A DNA stretch of 64,000 bases from JBAXTE01 sp037130365 (GTDB lineage Bacteria > Bacteroidota > Bacteroidia > Bacteroidales > WCHB1-69): assembly GCA_037130365.1 (NCBI GenBank), contig JBAXTE010000012.1, forward strand, positions 42,104 through 106,103, in the 5' to 3' direction. The notes below the pieces were generated by a model. It worked only from the letters and a program-made list of their open reading frames with translations, was not told where the DNA came from and searched no databases. The position numbers and the translations under genes were made by a program. Positions 19,209 to 26,608 of the stretch are shown in pieces (position 1 is the first letter of the stretch; the number at the start of each line of letters is the position of its first letter).

Positions 19209-20054
19209 TTAATAATCCCCTAAAGTTTCGTCTAGCTGAGCCAGAGCCACTGCCATTTGTTCGTCGGAAGGTGCTGTGCCATGCCATTTGTGTGTGCCCA
19301 TCATAAAATCGACACCACATCCCATTTCGGTTTTCATTAATATTGCAATGGGTTTGCCGTTGCCAGTTTTAGATTTCGCTTCTTTCATCGATGCAACCAA
19401 TTCTGCCATATTATTGCCATTGGTTTCGATAACTTCAAAGTTGAATGCTTCCATTTTAGCCCGAAGATTTCCTAACGAAAGTACATCATCGGTAGGACCG
19501 TCAATCTGTTTTCCATTATAATCAATGGTGATGATGAGATTATCAATTTTCTTAGCACCCGCAAACATAAATGCTTCCCAATTCTGACCTTCTTGAAGCT
19601 CGCCATCACCAGTAAGTACCCAAATCAATTTAGAATCGTGGTTCATCTTTTTGGCAATAGCCGCACCAACAGCAACCGAACTTCCTTGTCCAAGTGAACC
19701 AGAAGCAATTCTAATTCCTGGTAAATGCTCAGCGGGTGTAGGATGACCTTGAAGGCGAGTTCCTAATTTCCGAAAAGTAGCCAATTCCGAAACTGGAAAA
19801 TATCCAGAATGAGCCAGTACGCTATAATAAAGTGGAGAAATATGACCATTAGACAAGAAAAACATATCCTGACCTTTTGCTTCCATGGTGAAATTCTTTG
19901 AATCGTGTTCCATTACCTCAAAATAGAGTGCGGTAAGAAAATCAGTACAACTCAATGATCCGCCTGGATGTCCTGATGCTGAACCGTTTACCATTCTAAT
20001 AATATCTCTTCGTACCTGCGAAGCAATTGACATTAGCTCGTTTGTTGTTGCCAT
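19209..20054 (-). CDS. Transketolase, N-terminal subunit
   Basis: The 281-residue protein holds the thiamine-diphosphate-binding half of transketolase: GHPGGSLSCTDFLTALYF, the ThDP motif GDGELQEGQNWEA with downstream IDYNGKQIDG, and His residues SNGHISP and HKWHGTAP. It pairs with the C-terminal subunit to form a functional enzyme. It is the first gene of the operon. A TACTTTTG box on the minus strand lies at 20074-20081, about 20 nt upstream of the start. Confidence 0.93.
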   Translation of the reverse strand: MATTNELMSIASQVRRDIIRMVNGSASGHPGGSLSCTDFLTALYFEVMEHDSKNFTMEAKGQDMFFLSNGHISPLYYSVLAHSGYFPVSELATFRKLGTRLQGHPTPAEHLPGIRIASGSLGQGSSVAVGAAIAKKMNHDSKLIWVLTGDGELQEGQNWEAFMFAGAKKIDNLIITIDYNGKQIDGPTDDVLSLGNLRAKMEAFNFEVIETNGNNMAELVASMKEAKSKTGNGKPIAILMKTEMGCGVDFMMGTHKWHGTAPSDEQMAVALAQLDETLGDY

Positions 20055-20112
20055 AAAATATGTTTCTTTTTTGCAAAAGTACGGATTTTTTTATTTTCAA
20101 TCCTAAAAAGGT

Positions 20113-20660
20113 TGGCATTAATTCGGGAAAAGAGAATTCGTGAACGGCGAAGCCCTCAACGAAGTTAAACGTGAAACGTGAAAAGACGTGAAAAGAGAAT
20201 ACAGAAGTAAGAAGTAGGAATCGTGAAACGATTTTTTGTGAACGGCGAAGCCCTCAACGAAGTTAAACGTGAAAAGTGAAAAGACATCTCGTGAAACGTG
20301 AAACGTGAAAAGAGAATTCGTGAACGGCGAAGTCCTCATCGAAGTGAAACGTGAAAGTAAGAACAGAATACAGAAGGAAGAATAGTGAAACGATTTTTCG
20401 TGAAACGTGAAAAGAAGGAAGAAAACTTAGTGTTACTTAGTGATCTCAGTGTCTTAGTGGTGTAAACGTGAAAAGACATCTCGTGAAACGTGAAAAGAAG
20501 AACAAAGAGTGAAAAGGTAGAGGGGATAAAATGGCACAAGGGACAGGGTAAAAGCGCCACGCATCGCGAACCCTTTACCCTGAACCGTGGACCATTTACC
20601 GCGAAGAAATAGTGTTTCTTAGTGAACTAAGTGCCTTAGTGGTGAAATTGTGAAAAGATA
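20113..20660. repeat. Intergenic repeat cluster (GTGAAACGTGAAA / AACGGCGAAGCC / CTTAGTG families)
   Basis: About 550 nt without a gene, made of iterated GTGAAACGTGAAA-like words, three copies of a ~35-nt unit with core AACGGCGAAGCCCTCAACGA (near 20138, 20238 and 20318; the third has two changes), and two copies of a CTTAGTG-rich unit (near 20427 and 20610). ORFs drawn across it have repeated, low-complexity translations and are not genes. The same words recur at 22103-22140 and, reverse-complemented, at 40655-41010. Confidence 0.8.
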
Positions 20661-20734
20661 AATCGTAAATCCAATTGCACTTAAAAAGGATGATTATGTG
20701 GCTTTTTCAATGCGCGCCAGCTTGGGAAGTACAA

Positions 20735-21097
20735 TTACAATCTACCTTTGATTTTTCTAGGAAAAACAAATTGAACATTCTTATCTTTCTTATATATGTA
20801 TATATATTTTGTTTTAATATCAGATAATTGAAGATATCCTATTTTTTTCGACAAAAAACGATAATATATTATAACCTTAAAGACTTTTGTTTCTTGATTA
20901 ACTATCATTGTTTTAGGAGATATATGCTTTCCATCATGAGGATTTAAAACTATTTTACCTCCAGAACATGTATCTGAAATTTCAATTCGTTTAACCCAAA
21001 AATCAAATGCACTATGAAAAAATAATGTATCTTTTATATCTTGAGAAAATACAAATGAATTTGTTAATACAATTATCATTAAAAGAATTTTTTTCAT
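20735..21097 (-). CDS. Small secreted protein of unknown function
   Basis: A 120-residue protein not recognised. It has a signal peptide (MKKILLMIIVLTNSFVFSQ), then a basic, beta-rich body with one Cys (Cys43) and a lysine/arginine-rich end. It lies alone in the accessory strip, flanked by repeats. A TTTCAATGCGCGCCAGCTTG-type repeat lies just past its stop (near 20705-20725). Confidence 0.6.
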   Translation of the reverse strand: MKKILLMIIVLTNSFVFSQDIKDTLFFHSAFDFWVKRIEISDTCSGGKIVLNPHDGKHISPKTMIVNQETKVFKVIIYYRFLSKKIGYLQLSDIKTKYIYIYKKDKNVQFVFPRKIKGRL

Positions 21098-21222
21098 TTC
21101 GTATAATTTAAGAATTATTATAAATTGGTTTTGGTATTGGATCTTAACAACGAACTGAAGGGCTTGGGGCGGGCTTTACATAATGCATCAACTGGGGTTT
21201 TTGCACTTCAGCTGGTTCACGG

Positions 21223-21765
21223 TTATTCTTTGTTCTTGATTTTAAAGCCTATTTGCTTTCTTGGCTTAGGGTTTTCTTGCTTTTCAATCAATTCATCAAG
21301 ATAGCTGAAAACCAGTTCTATGCTCTTATCATGATTTGTGAGTTTCTTTTTAATATTTTCTATTTCTAATTTGAGGCTTAATGAATCCGTCAACATTTCT
21401 CTCATTTTTACAAAAACTTCAATAATTCTTATGCTCATTTGTCTAGCTCGCTTACTTCTTAGAACATTTGCAAGCTGTAATACTCCATGTTCAGTAAAAA
21501 CATAAGGCAAATATCTTTGACCACCCCAACTTGAGGTCACAATTTGTGACCTCAAGATACGGAACTCTTCTTCAGTTAATTCAAACATAAAATGCTCAGG
21601 AAATATGTCAACATTACGTTTTACAGCTTGTTTTAAAACTTTTGTTTCCACTTCGTAAAGTTTTGATAAATCCTTGTCTATCATTACTTTTTGACCTCTA
21701 ATGATAAATATTTTACTCATTATCACCTCTTCAGGAATCATGATTTTGCTTTCTGAATTGCTCAT
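21223..21765 (-). CDS. ORF6N-domain DNA-binding protein
   Basis: The start is ATG 21765 (MSNSESKIMIPEEV). The ORF6N domain occupies about residues 10-95 (IRGQKVMIDKDLSKLYEVET, KRNVDIFPEHFMFELTEEEF, WGGQRYLPYVFTEHGVLQLA), followed by a helical, coiled-coil-like C-terminus. ORF6N is a DNA-binding domain of phage and mobile-element regulators (KilA-N relatives). The chromosomal role is unknown. It is an intact paralogue of the broken gene at 22963-23315. A near-perfect 27-nt dyad lies within its coding region (21530-21556). Confidence 0.85.
   Translation of the reverse strand: MSNSESKIMIPEEVIMSKIFIIRGQKVMIDKDLSKLYEVETKVLKQAVKRNVDIFPEHFMFELTEEEFRILRSQIVTSSWGGQRYLPYVFTEHGVLQLANVLRSKRARQMSIRIIEVFVKMREMLTDSLSLKLEIENIKKKLTNHDKSIELVFSYLDELIEKQENPKPRKQIGFKIKNKE
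21530..21556. promoter_or_regulatory. 27-nt dyad inside the ORF6N gene
   Basis: A perfect 13+1+13 dyad with core GGTCACAATTTGTGACC lies in the codons for the LRSQIVTSS segment. The core TCACAA-N-TTGTGA recurs at 23379-23391 upstream of the second ORF6N gene. It may be a binding site or only a codon constraint. Confidence 0.4.
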
Positions 21766-21819
21766 ATATTTGTTTTGATGTAACAAATCTACTAATTATA
21801 TTGTAACTGGTGGTGTTTT

Positions 21820-21978
21820 ATGATTGCCAAAATACCGAAAGAAGTCATTATCGAGTCCAAAACCGTAGTTGAACAGATGAAACTCTTTCAATAACTCGAT
21901 GAAGAATACAAACAAACCATCTTTAAGCTGGTTGATAAAATGCTTACAAACAAGAATTTGAAGGATTTTTTTTTTAAA
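21820..21978 (+). pseudogene. Remnant of an XRE-type regulator, C-terminal part
   Basis: From ATG 21820 the frame reads MIAKIPKEVIIESKTVVEQM, then KLFQ, and meets TAA at 21892. The same frame continues LDEEYKQTIFKLVDKMLTNK before a T-rich run. The two halves read as one helical segment like the C-terminus of XRE regulators, with CAA changed to TAA. A similar start region with the GGTGGTGTTTTATGATTGC word recurs at 23408-23435. Confidence 0.5.
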
Positions 21979-22271
21979 TGTGGCTACTTATATTATTTCT
22001 ACAAGCCCATATTTCTGGCGCTTTTGTTTTCACTTATGCACGCGTTATAAACGCGTACGTGCTGGCTTTCAATGCGCGCCAGCTTGGATTCGTGAAAAGA
22101 CAATTCGTGAACGGCGAAGCCCTCAACGAAGTTAAACGTGTGCCGAAAAAAAATCTTTGATTTTGTGGTTTCCGCATAATCGTAGAACGAACAAAATCTT
22201 GTACCAATACTATTTTTAAAATGATTCTGTCATTCTTTTAGCCTGCTATGGTTCACGATCACTTGGGAAAC
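21979..22271. repeat. Repeat-bearing spacer
   Basis: This spacer contains a copy of the TTTCAATGCGCGCCAGCTTG word (22067-22087; others near 20705 and, diverged, 23796) and one copy of the AACGGCGAAGCCCTCAACGA unit (22103-22140). Short ORFs here are made of these repeats. No gene is seen. Confidence 0.7.
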
Positions 22272-22955
22272 TCACAATTTGATATACCCTATGTATTTCC
22301 AATTAGTTTTACTAGACCTTCCAACAAATTTTATACGGGGGCTTTTTGAGTTTACTGGCTTTTGCCCATTAAATACACTAATTTCATCTTCTATAAATTT
22401 GTATTTCAATATTGCCACAGCATACAGTTTGCCGTTTACTTCTAATTCGAGATGCTTGGGAATAGATAAATCTCTTTTTTTTAGTTTTTCAATTTTTTTC
22501 AATTTTTTAATTTTATATGCTCTTTGAGCGATAGAATCATTTTGAACTTTAAAGTATTTTATTATTGTATAAGTTGTATCTCTAATATCACTTTCAAATA
22601 ATTTTAGTTTACTTATTTTTATTGTATCTCCTTTGAATGATGATAAATTTGATATTTCTAAAAAACCATTGTCGTTATCTATAGGTATCTGAATTACAAT
22701 AGTATCTGAATTAATTTCAACATTTCCACTAAAGGTTATGAATCCATTTGTGTTTGCTTTTATCTTCTTATTTGTTGATTTTTTGAATAGAGTGTAGCCA
22801 TAAAGACTACTATAGGAATATTGAATATCAAAATCTGTTTTCCCATCACATAAATAAACGGTATCAATAAGAACAGTAATACTATTTTCCTGTGAAAAAC
22901 CTAAAAAAGGAATAAATAATAGAAGAAAAAACATTTTACTGCCAAAACGTGTCAT
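22272..22955 (-). CDS. Secreted protein of unknown function
   Basis: A 227-residue protein not recognised. Its hydrophobic leader (MFFLLLFIPFLGFSQ) looks like a signal peptide, with the start at ATG 22955 or, internally, near 22934. The body alternates beta-like segments rich in Thr/Asp/Ser and a lysine-rich helix (IKKLKKIEKLKKRD). It could be a cell-surface or adhesin-like protein. It is a single gene inside the accessory strip, with base composition like its AT-rich neighbours. Confidence 0.55.
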   Translation of the reverse strand: MTRFGSKMFFLLLFIPFLGFSQENSITVLIDTVYLCDGKTDFDIQYSYSSLYGYTLFKKSTNKKIKANTNGFITFSGNVEINSDTIVIQIPIDNDNGFLEISNLSSFKGDTIKISKLKLFESDIRDTTYTIIKYFKVQNDSIAQRAYKIKKLKKIEKLKKRDLSIPKHLELEVNGKLYAVAILKYKFIEDEISVFNGQKPVNSKSPRIKFVGRSSKTNWKYIGYIKL

Positions 22956-22962
22956 GTTAGAA

Positions 22963-23315
22963 TTATTTATTTATTTGAATATTCACTTGTATTGCCCGAT
23001 CACTACTTAACTTAATACACCCGACAACATAGCCACGCCTTGCTCTGTAAAAACATACGGCAAACTTCGTGTACCACCCCAATTTGATATTCCAGATTGG
23101 AATAGCAAGTTGTCAAACTCCTGCTTGGTCAACTGGAACATAAAATCATCTGGGAAACGCTTTATATTTCTTTTTACCGCTTTATTTAAGTTTCCAGTGG
23201 TTACACCGTAGAGCACTGCTAAATCTTTATCCAACATTATCTTCTTTTCCCTGATTAGATAGATTTTTTTGCTTATAATCTCGTCTGGTATTGTCGATAC
23301 ATTGTTCTCTGCCAT
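22963..23315 (-). pseudogene. Frameshifted ORF6N-domain gene
   Basis: From ATG 23315 (MAENNVSTIPDEI) the ORF6N domain reads normally to MLSGVLS, then stops at 23007. The break coincides with a tandem 5-nt duplication (CTTAACTTAA, 23006-23015 on the plus strand). Removing one copy restores GVLSSDRAIQVNIQINK and a stop at 22963. Even restored it ends earlier than the intact paralogue at 21223-21765, so it is probably a decayed copy. The longer frame begins with a TTG and is less likely. Confidence 0.75.
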
Positions 23316-23378
23316 ATTGATTTGTATTTTTCTCAAAATTACTAAATTGTTTTTTATCTTATCGAATAAAATCGGGCA

Positions 23379-23391
23379 TCACAAATTGTGA
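23379..23391. promoter_or_regulatory. Candidate operator upstream of the second ORF6N gene
   Basis: TCACAAATTGTGA, a 6+1+6 dyad about 64 nt upstream of ATG 23315, has the same core as the dyad inside the other ORF6N gene. Confidence 0.4.
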
Positions 23392-23399
23392 CCTCCAAT

Positions 23400-24015
23400 A
23401 AATTGTATCTGGTGGTGTTTTTATGATTGCTAAAATAGGATTTTTTTTTGAATCATGTTGTTTGAAAAGAGAAAAAATCAGTTTTCTCCTCCGCGACCTC
23501 TTCAACTCCTCACACTAAAGGCGTGACAAGCTCTGAAAGGAGAGCTTCCTCGTTCTTGCTGCGCTTTGGGCTTCTTCAACTTTGCTTAAAACTTTTTCGC
23601 TTTCAGCTTATTAAAAAGCGCCAAATTCACACAAGGTTTTTACCCGAATGGTTTTTCGCCTCTAATACCTCACAAACTTCTAAAAACAACCGTCCCCGTC
23701 GCACCTCCCCGTCAGGGGAGGCAGGGAGGGGTCACAAAAGCTTCCAAAACTCTAAAGATTGGGCAATTCTAATGTTTTATCTCTTGATTCATTTTTTTAA
23801 TGAGCGCCAGCTTGTTCTTAATTATCAAATATTTATCATATTTAATAGAAATCAATAATTCATCTTCGGAGCATCTAAGTTTCATATCTGCTTACATTCT
23901 ACGATTAAAATTGTTTAAAAAATGTTTCCAAAGCTTTGTTCATTCATATTTAATGTATATTTGTTCTCAGAAATGCCTTTGTTGGTTTTTTGAATGAACT
24001 CTAAACGATTGTATT
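23400..24015. other. Gene-poor, mosaic spacer with a GC-rich hairpin
   Basis: No gene is supported. The stretch begins with the GGTGGTGTTTTTATGATTGC word of a lost XRE gene (23408-23435). A locally GC-richer segment at 23480-23740 follows, including a perfect 7-bp hairpin CCTCCCC-GTCA-GGGGAGG (23704-23721), and a diverged copy of the GCGCCAGCTTG word (near 23803). A TATATTTG box (23956-23963) with TTTG 17 nt upstream is a plausible promoter for the next gene. ORFs here have no recognisable protein. Confidence 0.6.
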
Positions 24016-24618
24016 ATGAAAAAGATATTTGTTTTAATGCTTATGGTTGTGGTTTCTGGAACCATTGTCAATGGACAGTTTATGCGTAAAGTTGATACTA
24101 CTTCCGCTTCAAAACTATCGTACAATGTGAGTTTGGGAAGCAATATTGGTAGTTTTGGTGGTGGATTATCCTATTTCAGCAACTACATAGCACCACAGAT
24201 TCAATACAACCAAAATGCAAAACTATCGTTTGGCGGCGGAGTGGTTGTTCGAAATACTACATTAAATTCGCCCACATATATCTCGAATGAGCAAAAAGTT
24301 GGAGCTCTGTCGAGGAATGTAACTCAGTCCACCCTTTTTGTCAACGGAAGTTATCGACCTACCGAACGAATTACGATTAATGCAATGGCTTATAAATCAA
24401 TGGATTTAAACAAGGATGCTAAAATTCAAAATCAACTTAATGCCTTCAATACCAATATGCAAGGCGTTTTATTTAATGTAGATTACAAAATCACTGAACA
24501 TACATCCGTGAATTTTGGTTTTAACTATTCCGAAGGCGGATTTAATCCCTATAATCAACAAATGAGAATGAATAATTCTTATCTTGGAAACGGCTTTAAC
24601 TCAGGCTTTGGTTGGTGA
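24016..24618 (+). CDS. Putative outer-membrane beta-barrel protein
   Basis: The 200-residue protein has a signal peptide (MKKIFVLMLMVVVSGTIVNGQ), then repeated amphipathic strands with Gly and aromatic residues (SNIGSFGGGLSYF, INAMAYKSMDL, SVNFGFNYSEGGF), as in small outer-membrane barrels. It ends in GFGW, compatible with an aromatic C-terminus. No specific family is recognised. Its stop lies 32 nt before the thioredoxin gene start, so the two are probably co-transcribed. Confidence 0.6.
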   Translation: MKKIFVLMLMVVVSGTIVNGQFMRKVDTTSASKLSYNVSLGSNIGSFGGGLSYFSNYIAPQIQYNQNAKLSFGGGVVVRNTTLNSPTYISNEQKVGALSRNVTQSTLFVNGSYRPTERITINAMAYKSMDLNKDAKIQNQLNAFNTNMQGVLFNVDYKITEHTSVNFGFNYSEGGFNPYNQQMRMNNSYLGNGFNSGFGW

Positions 24619-24650
24619 TAATTGCAAAAATAACTTTACAAAAATTATTT

Positions 24651-25169
24651 ATGAAAAAGATTTTTAAAACAGTATCCATTCTTTTGATAAGTGTGGTTGT
24701 ATTTTCATGTTCAAATGATACTAAAAAACAAGAAAGTTCGGATAATAGCGCTGTTAAAACTACGATTGAGGGTAAAACAGAAAGTGCTCCAATTACTGCT
24801 GGGATAGATGGTAAAGTGCAGCATATCAGTACAGACCAGTTTGTAAAAGGAGTGAGTGATTTCAGAACCAATCCAAAATTTTCGTTGAAATCTGAATTGC
24901 CATGCGTGGTAGATTTTTATGCCGATTGGTGTAAACCTTGCAAAATGATTGCCCCATACATGGAAGAACTCGCGGTAGAATATAAAGGGAAAGTCAATTT
25001 CTTAAAAATCAATGTTGATGAAGAATCGGAAATTGCAAATTACTACAAAATTGAAGCAATCCCAGCATTGATGTTTTGCACAAAAACGGGTGACCCAAAA
25101 ATGGAAGTTGGTGGCGCTGATAAAGCAACAATTAATCAAAGAATTCAAACCTATTTGTTTAAAAAATAG
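24651..25169 (+). CDS. Lipoprotein thioredoxin
   Basis: The start is ATG 24651 (MKKIFKTVSILLISVVVFSC), giving a lipobox VFSC and a lipidated Cys. The thioredoxin fold has active-site WCKPCK (about residues 92-97) and the cis-Pro region IEAIPALMF. It probably reduces or isomerises disulfides on the periplasmic face of a membrane. Longer starts add a leader before the signal peptide and are rejected. It lies downstream of a small outer-membrane protein gene. Confidence 0.88.
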   Translation: MKKIFKTVSILLISVVVFSCSNDTKKQESSDNSAVKTTIEGKTESAPITAGIDGKVQHISTDQFVKGVSDFRTNPKFSLKSELPCVVDFYADWCKPCKMIAPYMEELAVEYKGKVNFLKINVDEESEIANYYKIEAIPALMFCTKTGDPKMEVGGADKATINQRIQTYLFKK

Positions 25170-25327
25170 TGTCTGATTTATAGCGGTTTAGATTGTTTCT
25201 TGAATCATTAGCATGATTATTCTTTTTGAAACTAGTACTAAATTGCTAAATACCAATGGTTAGTCGTTGGTTCGAGCTGTCTCTTATTTGAATTCTAATC
25301 AAACGAGAAAAATGATATTTATACATG

Positions 25328-25374
25328 ATTTTCAATACTTCCCCTCCGGATTAAAGGCCGAAAATATTGAAAAT
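25328..25374. other. Stem-loop upstream of the TPR gene
   Basis: A perfect 10-bp inverted repeat ATTTTCAATA/TATTGAAAAT encloses 27 nt with a CCGG-containing inner segment. It lies between the thioredoxin gene and the TPR gene promoter (TATTTTTG near 25410). No riboswitch class was recognised. Confidence 0.35.
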
Positions 25375-25457
25375 TTATCGGACAATAGTGATTAGAATTA
25401 ATAAAAAAGATTATTTTTGCATTAATTAGTAAAGACAAAATCAATAAATTAAAAAAT

Positions 25458-26597
25458 ATGAGTAAGTTGTTTAAATTAACTAGTTGTTTTGCAATCTACA
25501 TTTCTTCATTTTCTTTGCCTCCAAAGAGCAGGTTTATGTATAGATTTATGATTGCAATTTTTGCATTATTTGTGTCAATAAATTCTATAATGGCACAAGA
25601 TAGTGTAATAAAAATTAAAGCTGAAGAGACTCAAAAAGCTGAAAAGTTGTATAACGAAGGAGTTTTGTTATATCAACAGCAAAAATTTCAAGAAGCAATT
25701 TCGAAGTTTGATGAAGCGCTTAAAGAGAAACCTTCTTTATCGAAAGCATACTTTAACAGAGGTGCTGCCAAGAAAGATTTAAATGATCCTACTGGTGCGG
25801 TTGCTGATTTTACCAAATATATTGAAATGGATTCTACGAATGATGATATGGGTTATTTTTTAAGAGCAGTAATCAAAAATCAACAAAACGATTTGGAATC
25901 AGCGTTAGCAGATTTTAATAAAACAATAGAACGTAATTCTAAAAATTACAAAGCCTATTATTATAAAGGGATGATTGAATTTGTAAATCAAAAATATACC
26001 GAAGCTATTGCAGATTATGATAAAGCAATTGCATTAAAGCCTGATTTTGCCTATGCTTATAACGATAGAGCTGGTTGCAAACGAGAACTTAAAGATCTAG
26101 ATGGTGCTTTAAAGGATTATAATAATGCTATAAAATACGACTCCACTGTGGCGTTTTTTTACAATAATAGAGGAAGTGTAAAACGTAAAAGCTTAGACCT
26201 TGAAGGTGCTATTGTTGATTATAATAAAGCAATCAGTTTAAAAGCAGATTATGCGATTGCTTTTAATAATAGAGGTACAACAAAACATGAAATGAATGAT
26301 TACAATGGAGCTATTCTCGACTTCTCAAGCGCAATACGATTGGATCCAAAATATGCTTATGCATATAATAATAGAGGAAACTCAAAATATAAAATCAAAC
26401 AGTATACTGGAGCTATAGCTGATTACGATAAAGCAATTGAGTTAGATCCAAAGTATAGCTATACATTTCTTAGTAGAGGCAATGCAAAAGAGATGATACG
26501 TGATAATAAAGGTGCGTGTTCCGATTGGGATAAGGCTGGCAAACTAGGCGTTGAAGCGGGTACTGTTTATTCAAAAAAATGTAGTGAAGATAATTAA
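25458..26597 (+). CDS. Secreted TPR-repeat protein
   Basis: The 379-residue protein is made of about nine TPR units (for example GAIADYDKAIELDPKYSYTF) from about residue 55 to the end. A hydrophobic leader ends in FVSINSIMAQ and would fit a signal peptide if translation starts at ATG 25536 or 25548. The ATG at 25458 is placed about 35 nt after a promoter box and cannot be excluded. TPR arrays scaffold protein complexes, and the partner is unknown. It is followed after 11 nt by the PD40-OmpA gene, probably in an operon. Confidence 0.8.
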   Translation: MSKLFKLTSCFAIYISSFSLPPKSRFMYRFMIAIFALFVSINSIMAQDSVIKIKAEETQKAEKLYNEGVLLYQQQKFQEAISKFDEALKEKPSLSKAYFNRGAAKKDLNDPTGAVADFTKYIEMDSTNDDMGYFLRAVIKNQQNDLESALADFNKTIERNSKNYKAYYYKGMIEFVNQKYTEAIADYDKAIALKPDFAYAYNDRAGCKRELKDLDGALKDYNNAIKYDSTVAFFYNNRGSVKRKSLDLEGAIVDYNKAISLKADYAIAFNNRGTTKHEMNDYNGAILDFSSAIRLDPKYAYAYNNRGNSKYKIKQYTGAIADYDKAIELDPKYSYTFLSRGNAKEMIRDNKGACSDWDKAGKLGVEAGTVYSKKCSEDN

Positions 26598-26608
26598 TTC
26601 AATATACT

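Noticed and set aside
20118..20560. Two minus-strand ORFs of 73-74 codons in the repeat cluster
   Set aside because: Their translations are the iterated repeat words (SLFTFHVSR-like) in both; the same frames break elsewhere, so they are repeats.
23523..23997. Plus-strand ORFs in the mosaic spacer
   Set aside because: No motif, no promoter, and they run through repeat words and a GC hairpin.
25170..25457. Riboswitch (cobalamin-type) before the TPR gene
   Set aside because: A stem-loop is present but none of the cobalamin B12-box words were found.
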